NCBI RefSeq assembly: GCF_007994735.1
Contig: NZ_VOIL01000001.1
Location: 2,473,626-2,537,625, forward strand
Direction of reading: 5' to 3'
From: Nesterenkonia populi
Lineage (GTDB): Bacteria; Actinomycetota; Actinomycetes; Actinomycetales; Micrococcaceae
Length of the DNA stretch: 64,000 bases
Positions within the stretch are counted from its first letter, which is position 1. Every line of letters begins with the position of its first letter. Of this stretch, positions 53,730-61,207 are shown one piece after another. A program made the translations under genes and the position numbers. Under the pieces are notes generated by a model. The model worked only from the letters and a program-made list of their open reading frames with translations. It searched no databases and was not told the origin of the DNA.

Positions 53730-54859
53730 TGCGCGCCACGGAGATAGCACTTCACGACGTCGAACTGCCCCTGCGCCACGCCTTCGAGACCAGCTCGCAC
53801 AGGAAATCCTCACTGCGCCATCTGCTGGTGGAGATGACCTCCGAGGACGGCTGGGTGGGCTGGGGCGAGATCGCATCCCCGGTCGACCCCTTCTACGCTC
53901 CAGAGACGACGACGACAGCCTGGCAGACCGCCGTCCAGCATCTGATCCCGACCGTACTTGGCGCAGAGTGGGAGCACCCCGACGAGATCGCCGGACTCTA
54001 CGCGAGGGTGCGCGGAAACTACTTCGCCAAGGCCGGGGTTGAGATGGCCGCATGGACATTGTGGACCACCACCCATTCCGTGCCGTTGGCGCATGCTCTC
54101 GGCGGTGAACGCGACTCGGTCATTGCCGGGGTCTCCTTGGGCATCGAACCCGATATCGATGTCCTACTCACCCAGGTAGGCCGCCATGTGGAATCCGGCT
54201 ATCCTCGGGTGAAGCTGAAGATCGCGCCAGGATGGGACGTCGAGCCGGTGCGTGCGGTCCGCGAGACCTTCCCGAACCTCGATGTCCACGTCGACGCCAA
54301 CGGCGCCTACCCGGGTTCTTCCGAATCAGGCGGGGAAGAGGCCTTCGAGGTGCTACGCGCGCTAGATCCGTTTCGACTGACCATGGTCGAGCAGCCCTTC
54401 GCTCCAAAGAACTTCTCCGACCACGCTCGTCTGACCGCGGCGATGGACACACCGGTGTGCCTCGACGAGTCGGTGGAGACCCTAGATGACCTGCGCACCG
54501 CGCTGGCCCTAAACGCCGGCAATGTCCTCAACATCAAGGTCTCACGCATGGGTGGACTGAGCGCGGCTCGCGACGCGCACGCCGTAAGTTCCGCTGCTGG
54601 ATGGCCGGTCTGGTGCGGTGGGATGCACGAATTCGGTGTCGGCAGGCTGGCCAACGTTGCCCTCTCCTCGCTGTCAGGGTTCACGCTGCCCTCAGACGTA
54701 TCCGCCTCCGGCAAGTACTACGCGCAGGACATCATCGATCCTCCGGTCACCGCCGAGCAGGGCGTGGTGCAGGTCCCAACGGCACCCGGGCTGGGCCACC
54801 GCGTGCGCAACGACGTCATCACCGCTCATGCAACCAGGCAGCAGCGCTTCCACGCCTGA
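53729..54859 (+). CDS. Enolase-superfamily N-acylamino acid racemase (NSAR/OSBS-like), module B
   Basis: A 376-residue enolase-superfamily enzyme. The lysines are in RVKLKIAPGWDVEPVRAV and NVLNIKVSRMGGLSAA. The metal ligands are in VHVDANGAYPG, MVEQPFAP and VCLDESVETL. The capping loop LRHAFETSSHRKSSLRHLLV is seen at the N-terminus. KIAPGWD is typical of NSAR/OSBS proteins. Together with GNAT and M20 genes it forms the second complete set for converting D- to L-amino acids through N-acyl intermediates. Dipeptide epimerase activity is the alternative. Confidence 0.85.
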   Translation: MRATEIALHDVELPLRHAFETSSHRKSSLRHLLVEMTSEDGWVGWGEIASPVDPFYAPETTTTAWQTAVQHLIPTVLGAEWEHPDEIAGLYARVRGNYFAKAGVEMAAWTLWTTTHSVPLAHALGGERDSVIAGVSLGIEPDIDVLLTQVGRHVESGYPRVKLKIAPGWDVEPVRAVRETFPNLDVHVDANGAYPGSSESGGEEAFEVLRALDPFRLTMVEQPFAPKNFSDHARLTAAMDTPVCLDESVETLDDLRTALALNAGNVLNIKVSRMGGLSAARDAHAVSSAAGWPVWCGGMHEFGVGRLANVALSSLSGFTLPSDVSASGKYYAQDIIDPPVTAEQGVVQVPTAPGLGHRVRNDVITAHATRQQRFHA

Positions 54860-54905
54860 GCCAGCGCCCGGCACAAAATGACCGAGACTAGGTCTAGCAG
54901 AGGTC

Positions 54906-55209
54906 GTGCTTCGTCCCGATCAGCGGAATCAGACCCTGGTCGATGTTCGCGGAGAAGGGGAATACGCCCAAGGGCATCTGGCCGGAGCGGTCCACCTTCC
55001 ATTGGATCATTTGTCGGAGAGGGCGGAGTCCGATCTGTCCGATAGGAACGCCCCACTCGTCTGCTACTGCAAAGGGCGCAATCGAGGAGCTTTGGCCGCC
55101 GATGCATGCGCTGCGCAAGATGGGGTTCCCCAACCTCACTAACCTTGCGGGGGGGGTGAACGCCGTGCCCGCTTCCCTACAGCGTGGGGATGTTCAACGC
55201 GACGCATAG
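54906..55209 (+). pseudogene. Frameshifted rhodanese-domain gene
   Basis: One frame reads LVDVRGEGEYAQGHLAGAVH, then PLDHLSERAESDLSDRNAPL VCYCKGRNRGALAADA, which has the active-site Cys of rhodaneses in CYCKGRNRG. Near 55105 the reading shifts to the frame HALRKMGFPNLTNLAGGVNA V, the normal end of the domain. One indel therefore breaks the gene. It may be the tail of a longer protein. It follows the module B racemase by 46 bases. Confidence 0.65.
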
Positions 55210-55747
55210 AGGGGCGGGGCGAACACGCGATGCCGGTTGTGCACGCGACGCACTCAGCGACCTTGACCTAGAGGCCGAGGAACACGAGACGGAAGAAAAC
55301 CAGACTATCTTCCGGGCGAGCAACGGGGAAGTTGTCGAGCAGGACCCCATCGCCGATGCTGACGTTGACGCTGAGTCGGTGGTGAACCTCGGCGTTCGGT
55401 ACCAAAGCGATAGTGGCAAGGAGGAGGCTCAAGACGAGGACGAAGAAGGGATTGAGGAAGAGCCGGGACGGCTGAGTACACCGACTCTTGAAGCGGGATT
55501 CGGGGACAATGGTGGGGTGCGGGTCGAGTTCGACCTCCCCGACTACTTCACCGCCGTTCGGCTCAGCGCACCGCTGCTGAGGAGCTACAAGATGCCCGCG
55601 CGGAGTGCCCGGACAGGTACTACGGGTGGATCAACGGGGGTCAGCCTCCAACGCCACTTTCCAACCCGAGACGGTGGACTCTCTCGACCTGGAAGACCGC
55701 ACGCTCAACGTCTTCAAGCATTTGGACGCCTACTCTGCCCATCCTGA
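55184..55747 (+). CDS. Doubtful acidic open frame in a decayed stretch
   Basis: A 187-codon frame with a Glu/Asp-rich first half (DLDLEAEEHETEENQTIFRA, then DADVDAESVVNLGVRYQSDS) and a second half that looks scrambled after VEFDLPDYFTAVRLSAPLLR. Another frame close to its end reads ETVDSLDLEDRTLNVFKHLD AYSAHPELLD and a stop, which looks like a genuine protein end. The stretch is therefore probably a broken gene of unknown family. On the minus strand a hydrophobic frame overlaps, which I regard as its shadow. Confidence 0.25.
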   Translation: MGMFNATHRGAGRTRDAGCARDALSDLDLEAEEHETEENQTIFRASNGEVVEQDPIADADVDAESVVNLGVRYQSDSGKEEAQDEDEEGIEEEPGRLSTPTLEAGFGDNGGVRVEFDLPDYFTAVRLSAPLLRSYKMPARSARTGTTGGSTGVSLQRHFPTRDGGLSRPGRPHAQRLQAFGRLLCPS

Positions 55748-56012
55748 GCTGTTGGACTGAGCGCCTCGCATCGCATTTCGCTGAGAAGAAGGACGGACCA
55801 TTTTGGGAGGCAAGAAGGGTATGTGAGACATCCGTGAGGGTGCCAACGAAGTCGCTCCGGCAAGCGCCAGACGAAGATTGCGGCTTCCTCACCGGAGACG
55901 AACGCCGCGCTTATGGCGTCACACTCAACATTGATCGTTTGAGTGGTCGAGCCCAGTTCAAACTCGGGTGCTCGAAGGTTCGCTTGGAGAGCCCAATGTT
56001 TTCTGCCCCTAG

Positions 56013-56384
56013 GTACCAGTTCCGTGGGCAAGCGGGCACCAGGGAGTCGATCTGACTGCGCCCTCGGAAGGGGAGATCCGCTCTCCCGCCGACGGTGTGG
56101 TCAGCTTCTCCGGCGCCGTCGTGGACCGGCAGGTGCTCTCGATCAACCACGGCAGCGGCTATGTGAGCTCCTTCGAACCCGTGGAGTCGGAGCTGGAGGT
56201 CGGCGATCCCGTCAGTGCAGGCCAAGCCGTCGCATCCCTAGGGACCTATGAGCACGGCAGCACCCACTGCACAGACCGACCCTGCCTTCACTGGGGCGTG
56301 CGCCGCCACAGCGAATACATCAACCCCCGGCTTTTGCTCGGGGACCTCGAACCCTCAGTGCTGCTGCCGCTGAACGAACAGTGA
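56013..56384 (+). pseudogene. 5'-truncated second copy of the M23 peptidase gene
   Basis: From 56013 the frame reads VPVPWASGHQGVDLTAPSEG EIRSPADGVVSFSG, SINHGSGYVSSFEPVESE, CLHWGVRRHSEYINP and SVLLPLNEQ. This parallels the intact gene at 34599-35132 from its PAPWARGHRGLDLGAP segment to the end. A TAG codon stands just before (56010-56012), and the signal peptide and first 50 residues are missing. Only codons from about GTG 56097 could be translated. It has the same orientation as the intact gene, 21 kb away, and closes the accessory region. Confidence 0.75.
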
Positions 56385-56535
56385 CAGACCAGCCATTTCG
56401 GCAGTACAGGGAAGGGAAAGGACGAACAGCTCCCGACGCCTCAACGTCGCACCGATCACTTCGACAGCCCGGCCGAACATCAGGGCGTGGCGCCCTTACG
56501 CCGCCCGGAGAGGATATAGTTAATATACTTGCGAG
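56385..56535 (+). promoter_or_regulatory. Upstream region of the TupA-like gene
   Basis: The A+T-rich end of this gap has TATAGT (56515-56520) and TAATAT (56521-56526), either of which could be a -10 box 9-15 bases before the GTG at 56536. This suggests a leaderless or very short leader. Confidence 0.35.
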
Positions 56536-57753
56536 GTGAAAAGAGCTGGAAATCAGATGGATTTTGATAAGGCCGACCATGAGTCACCCTACCTCTCATT
56601 CCTAGCGGCAGAGTTTCAGAAGCGGGGCACAAAGCTTCGCAGGACGTTGTCGAATAAGACCAAAGTGCATCGGATGCTCAGGGAAATCACCGTGGGCGGA
56701 ACCCATATCGGATTACCCCAGCAGTACAATGTGCTCACGTCGCCGAACCAAATAACCTCTGAGTCACTCGGGGAGAGAGCCGCCCTGAAGTTTGCGCACG
56801 GCTGGTCAGCAAGAGGAGTCATGCTGCTCGAGCGCACCGGCGCAGAGCGATATTTTGATCACTTTTCTCTGCGTGAATGGTCGCTCCAAGAAATCCGTGA
56901 AAAGCAGCAGGAGACGACCGCCAGCTTCCCGAAAAAGAAGCCCGCATGGATTATTGAAGAGATGCTTCATGGCCCTCAGCCCGGGACCATACCCTTCGAC
57001 TACAAGTTCTACATGTTCCAGGGTCAGATCGGCCTCGTGTCGCAGATCGACAGGAACTCGTCTCCTCTGCGCAACGCATTCTTCGACGGAAACCTGAATC
57101 CCTTGGTCGAAGAGCAGGACTTCAGGCTCTCCTCGAAAATACAGCCCGCAGCCCCGTTGGTGCCGCGCTCAGCCGTCATGCTCTCACGGTGGGCCGTCGA
57201 GCTCTCACAGATGACTGATGCGCCTTTCGTGAGAGTCGACCTCTACGACACCGAAAATGGCCCCTATTTCGGTGAGTTTACGTTCTCCTCGGGAGCGGAG
57301 CACAGACGAACAATAAAGTTCAGCAGGAAGATGCTCAACACGTTTGATCACATGTTTGTCAACGCGGAAAAGATGCTCAACAGTGATGCCGTGGATCTTC
57401 CTGAGAGTTGGAGCACCCTGCTGCAATCGACCGACTCCGAAGCTCTGGCTTCCCAGCCCCTGCTCAGTGTGACTGAGTATGAGCGCCTGGCCCATTACCT
57501 GTATAACCAAGGCGAACTGGGAGGATTCAGGCTGGCGGAGGCGCAGGAGGCGCTTGCGGACCACGGAGCTGACGCCGCAGTCAACCAGTACGTGTCCGAG
57601 GCGCACAGGTCGGCAGCCCGGTGGGTAAAAGCAGATCGAAAGTCTCCCCCACGCGGTTTGCGCGAAGCTTTGCAGCAAGTGCGCAAAGACCATCCTCCGG
57701 CACAGGTGATAGCCAGGAAGGCCCATCGGACGTTCCGGCGGCTGATGCAGTGA
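56536..57753 (+). CDS. TupA-like ATP-grasp protein
   Basis: A 405-residue protein of the TupA-like ATP-grasp group, whose namesake is linked to teichuronopeptide synthesis. The core motifs are AWIIEEMLHGPQ, PFDYKFYMFQGQIGLVSQID, APFVRVDLYDTENGPYFGEF TF (DxY...GEFTF). The N-terminal region has KVHRMLREITVGGTHIGLPQ. A helical C-terminal part of about 100 residues is unusual. Base composition is visibly richer in A+T than its neighbours, suggesting acquisition. GTG 56536 or ATG 56557 may be the start. It stands alone without a polysaccharide cluster. Confidence 0.8.
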   Translation: MKRAGNQMDFDKADHESPYLSFLAAEFQKRGTKLRRTLSNKTKVHRMLREITVGGTHIGLPQQYNVLTSPNQITSESLGERAALKFAHGWSARGVMLLERTGAERYFDHFSLREWSLQEIREKQQETTASFPKKKPAWIIEEMLHGPQPGTIPFDYKFYMFQGQIGLVSQIDRNSSPLRNAFFDGNLNPLVEEQDFRLSSKIQPAAPLVPRSAVMLSRWAVELSQMTDAPFVRVDLYDTENGPYFGEFTFSSGAEHRRTIKFSRKMLNTFDHMFVNAEKMLNSDAVDLPESWSTLLQSTDSEALASQPLLSVTEYERLAHYLYNQGELGGFRLAEAQEALADHGADAAVNQYVSEAHRSAARWVKADRKSPPRGLREALQQVRKDHPPAQVIARKAHRTFRRLMQ

Positions 57754-57776
57754 AAGAAGCCTGCCGTCCTGGTCGC

Positions 57777-57825
57777 CTGCCGTCTCTGAGACGCTATGAC
57801 CAGCCGACCCCGTCGGAGACGGCAG
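57777..57825. terminator. Bidirectional terminator hairpin between convergent genes
   Basis: CTGCCGTCTC (57777-57786) and GAGACGGCAG (57816-57825) are perfect 10-bp arms with 29 bases between. They lie in the 73-base gap between the stops of the TupA-like and MFS genes, so the hairpin probably serves both. Confidence 0.5.
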
Positions 57826-57826
57826 C

Positions 57827-59041
57827 CTAGGTCTGCACACGGCGAAGTGCGGCAAGGAGCATCGCCAGACTCAGAATCAGCAGCATCGCCAACAACGCCA
57901 TGCCCCCGGGATAACCCACGGGGGTGTCCGCCAGCCAGCCGACCGCAGCCGGCCCACCGGCCCGACCCAGCGCAATGGCGACTGACTGAAGTCCCATCAG
58001 CGCGCCGAACTGAGCACCGGAGTACCAGTCGCTCATGATGACCGCGCGCAGCGGTATGAATGCCCCGAAAACCAGCCCGAAAATGATGAAATGCCCGTAC
58101 ATCTGCCAGGCCTCGGCACTGCGGATCGCTAACCAGACAGCAGGCATGATGAGTACGGTCAGCGTCATGTAGAGCTTGGCGGAGTTGAAGCGGTTAGCCA
58201 GCACCGGCAGCAGAAAACGTGCCGGCAGGCTCAGCAGCCCCACCGCCGCAGCCCACCACGCCACCGACGACGGTTCGAACCCGGAGTCCTCGAACCGTGC
58301 AATGCGATGCACGTTGAAAGCCTCCAGCACGGCCATCGTCAGAGCAATGGCCAGAGTCAGTGGGACGAATCCCGCAGGCAGTCTTCGCGCGGAGAGCATC
58401 GCAGAACCATCGTCAGGGGGACGAGGTGCAGTCGTCTCCCCCCGCTCAGGCGCCACCCGCAGCGCCCATCCGGCCGCCAGCCCGGAGACCAGCAGCACAG
58501 CAGCTCCGAGCAGCGCCGCTGTCGGGCGCCAGCCAAGACGCTCCACCATAAAAGTGGTGGAGGGGATGAAGATCGGCCCGGCGAGACCGGTGATCAGAGT
58601 CAACGTTCCCGCCGCACGATTGCGCTGCTCTCGGCCGAACCACTGCTGCAGGGCCACGAAAGGCGGCTCGAAGAGCACCATGGCACTGCCGGGGCCGATC
58701 AGCAGCCACCACGCCGCCAGCACCTGCCACTCCGAGGTGCCGGCCGCGAATCCTAGGAAACCGAGAAAGACAAGCAGCCCGCCGAATGCCACGATCCTGC
58801 GGATGCCGTGCCGATCTGCATAGCGGCCCACAGACACCGCGACGCAGGCACCGGTCAGAACAGATCCGGAGAAGGCAGCCGAGAGCAGCGAGACGGAAAA
58901 CTCCGCGCCCGCGGCGCTTGAGGTGATGAGCACCGAGGTGCCGTAGAGAATCGCGCCGAAGCTCACGCCCACACTGACGGCCAAGGCGCAGACCAGACGG
59001 CGAAAATGCGGAGCGGCAGAAGATCCGAAGGAGAAACGCAT
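57827..59041 (-). CDS. MFS transporter (monocarboxylate/drug type)
   Basis: A 404-residue major-facilitator protein with 12 helices. Seen are LVCALAVSVGVSFGAILYGT in helix 1, VSVGRYADRHGIRRIVAFGG (loop 2-3 motif), WWLLIGPGSAMVLFEPPFVA LQQWF and MSDWYSGAQFGALMGLQSVA. The pattern resembles monocarboxylate-type MFS proteins, but a substrate cannot be named. ATG 59041 is preceded by GGAAGAG. It is divergent from the alpha/beta hydrolase gene, with a candidate TetR operator between them. Confidence 0.82.
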   Translation of the reverse strand: MRFSFGSSAAPHFRRLVCALAVSVGVSFGAILYGTSVLITSSAAGAEFSVSLLSAAFSGSVLTGACVAVSVGRYADRHGIRRIVAFGGLLVFLGFLGFAAGTSEWQVLAAWWLLIGPGSAMVLFEPPFVALQQWFGREQRNRAAGTLTLITGLAGPIFIPSTTFMVERLGWRPTAALLGAAVLLVSGLAAGWALRVAPERGETTAPRPPDDGSAMLSARRLPAGFVPLTLAIALTMAVLEAFNVHRIARFEDSGFEPSSVAWWAAAVGLLSLPARFLLPVLANRFNSAKLYMTLTVLIMPAVWLAIRSAEAWQMYGHFIIFGLVFGAFIPLRAVIMSDWYSGAQFGALMGLQSVAIALGRAGGPAAVGWLADTPVGYPGGMALLAMLLILSLAMLLAALRRVQT

Positions 59042-59230
59042 GAAGGCTCTTCCAGGCAGGCGACGGCATGGCAACATGCCGACTCCGCTCCTGGAGGCTT
59101 CTATCCCTTGAGATCAATGCCGCTTGAAGCGGCATACTGCGGCGCTCGAACCAGGCCCGGCAGATATGCCGGCGGAACCCTAGCCGCCCGTGCTGGTCGG
59201 TCCCCTGAGTCTACATGCTGGACCTCAAGC

Positions 59231-59252
59231 GAGACGAAACGTATTGTATTTT
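59231..59252. promoter_or_regulatory. Candidate TetR operator 2 (MFS / hydrolase intergenic)
   Basis: GAGACGAAACGTATTGTATT begins this 22-base site. It agrees at 15 of 22 positions with the palindromic site before the MMPL gene (61130-61151), including the whole left half GAGACGA. It lies about 50 bases before the hydrolase ATG. Confidence 0.4.
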
Positions 59253-59297
59253 TTAGGACGCACGAGATTGGACCAGGCAGCCGAACGGAGAGGAAGC

Positions 59298-60241
59298 ATG
59301 ACGAATAAGCTGCACCTGGAGGACGTACACCCAGAACTGAGACATGCAGCAAAAAGGCTGCCCAAGATCCCCGTTTGGACTCTGAAGTATAATTTCATCA
59401 GGAATACTTACTCACGCATATCGGGAAAGATACTCAAGGGAACGACCCCGATGTCGAAATTCATAACGTTCTATCAGGCGAATTGACCCTCCGGGTTTAT
59501 GAGCCCCTGAGCTCCCGGCAGCAAAGCGGCGCACTCCTCTGGATTCACGGAGGAGGTTTTGTCATGGGCACCCCCTCAATGAACGATCGATTGTGCCTAG
59601 AGGTCGCTCGGCGGCTCGGCGTCGTGGTCTTCAGCCCGGAGTACCGGCTCTCCCCCAAACATCCCTACCCGACACCTCTCGATGATTGCATGCAGGCATG
59701 GACCTATATGCAGGATCACGCCCGCGCCTACGGCATCGCCTCCGACAAGGTCGCGGTTGGAGGCCAGAGCGCGGGCGGCGGACTCGCTGCCATGCTGGCC
59801 CTTCGACTCGCTGAGGCCAGTGGGAACCAGCCCATCGCCCAGTGGCTGTTCTCTCCGATGCTGGATGACCGCACCGCAGCAGCCCGCGAACTGGACGGCA
59901 TCGGACACTTCACATGGGGAAACGACAGCAACCGCTTCGGCTGGACATCGTTCCTGGCAGCCGAACCTGGGTCAGACGGCGTACCGGCTGAAGCTGTCCC
60001 CGCCCGAGCGGCCTCGCTGAGCTCTCTGCCACCGACATGGATGGGCGTGGGCACGATCGATCTGTTCCATGACGAGAACCGGCGCTACGCGACAGCACTG
60101 GCTGACGCCGGAGTCCGCGTCAGGCTCAGCACCGTCCCGGGTGCCCCTCATGGGTTCGAAGAGATGTCCCCGCAATCCACCGTGGTGAGAAACTACATCG
60201 ACGATGCACTCGCATGGCTCGAGGCCTGCCTCCAGCGGTGA
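59298..60241 (+). pseudogene. Alpha/beta hydrolase (HSL/esterase family), frameshifted near its N-terminus
   Basis: The catalytic part (frame from TTG 59483) has the oxyanion motif LLWIHGGGFVMG, nucleophile GQSAGGGLAAML, Asp region GVGTIDLFHDENR and His in VPGAPHGFEE, as in hormone-sensitive-lipase-type esterases. The true N-terminus lies in another frame: ATG 59298, with GGAGAGGAAGC before it, gives MTNKLHLEDVHPELRHAAKR and stops at 59486. The correct frame upstream of 59483 reads NDPDVEIHNVLSGELTLRVY E. A single-base indel between 59393 and 59486 thus splits the gene. It could be real decay or a sequencing error. Confidence 0.7.
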
Positions 60242-60364
60242 CCTGCGTGCGGGGGCAGGACGGAGGAGCTGATGCGTCCCGTCCGCGTCACGAGGGGACG
60301 CACCTGTCGCGATATACACTGGCGGAAGCAACTGCCGAGGAAGCTGAATGAGGGCAAAACATCG

Positions 60365-60988
60365 ATGTCTCGACGGAACACCCGATCGGGTGAGGTGATA
60401 GAACCCAAGGTGAGTCGTCGCAGTGAAGCCGCGCGGCACGCGATCCTGCAAGCGACGGCGAGGCTGCTGGAAACTGGCGGCCGATCCTTCGAGACCCTGA
60501 CCATCGAGAGCATCGCCGCAGAAGCGGGCGTGGGCAAACAGACGATCTACCGGTGGTGGTCCAACAAAGCGGCAGTGGTCCTTGAAGCCATTGCCACCGG
60601 CCATCTGGAGATGGAATACACCTCCATCCCGGAGACCGGAGATATCGACGCCGATCTCTGCACCTGGATGGATTCCATGAGCAGAGAAGCGTCAGCAGAG
60701 CCGAACACGTCGATGGCCGAGCATATGATTTCGGCACTGATGGCCAGTGACCATTCCACCAAGAAAGCACTCAGCGACTCCGGCATTCTCCAGCACCCCC
60801 CACTGATGCGCCGTCTGCACGCCGAGGTCGAGTCTGGGCGCCTCAGAGAAGATATTGATCCACGAGCCGTGGCAGCAGCTCTTGTTGATCCAGTACGCAT
60901 ACAGATGCTCACGATCGGTCATGTTGACTCGGAGTGGGCGCGCTCGCTGGTCAAAGCTGTCCTCGAAGGCGTGCGAACCGGGCGCTGA
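60365..60988 (+). CDS. TetR-family regulator
   Basis: A 207-residue repressor. The TetR_N HTH is RHAILQATARLLETGGRSFE with IESIAAEAGVGKQTIYRWWS NKAAVVLEA. The C-terminal ligand domain is helical (STKKALSDSGILQHPPLMRR). It is encoded between the hydrolase and MMPL genes in the same direction. The related sites at 59231 and 61130 suggest it controls both. The start at 60365 follows a GAGGG; upstream ATGs are possible. Confidence 0.88.
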   Translation: MSRRNTRSGEVIEPKVSRRSEAARHAILQATARLLETGGRSFETLTIESIAAEAGVGKQTIYRWWSNKAAVVLEAIATGHLEMEYTSIPETGDIDADLCTWMDSMSREASAEPNTSMAEHMISALMASDHSTKKALSDSGILQHPPLMRRLHAEVESGRLREDIDPRAVAAALVDPVRIQMLTIGHVDSEWARSLVKAVLEGVRTGR

Positions 60989-61129
60989 CGTCCGCCCCGG
61001 TGAGAAGAGGCGACTCGCCTTGCTTCATGCCAGGGCGTGATCCGCGCAGGAGCCCCCAGCTGCGGAGCAGCGCCGCATGACCTGCAGAACGACGGTGAGC
61101 AGCTCCGCGGATCTGTCCGCGATTTGCGC

Positions 61130-61151
61130 GAGACGAGACGGTTCGTCTTAC
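61130..61151. promoter_or_regulatory. Candidate TetR operator 1 (MMPL promoter)
   Basis: AGACGA-GACGGT-TCGTCT (61131-61148) is a perfect 6-bp inverted repeat inside this site, directly upstream of TACTAT (61149-61154), a possible -10. Repressor binding here would block the MMPL promoter about 55 bases before the ATG. Confidence 0.5.
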
Positions 61152-61207
61152 TATGGTGGGGTCATTGGGTGAGACCCTCACCCCTTCACCATCGGAAACG
61201 GATCTTC

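Noticed and set aside
55177..55419. Hydrophobic minus-strand frame (RLFLNPFFVLVLSLLLATIA) as a membrane protein gene
   Set aside because: It is opposite a strongly acidic plus frame, and GAG/GAC-rich coding gives Leu/Val-rich antisense; no start codon or ribosome binding site.
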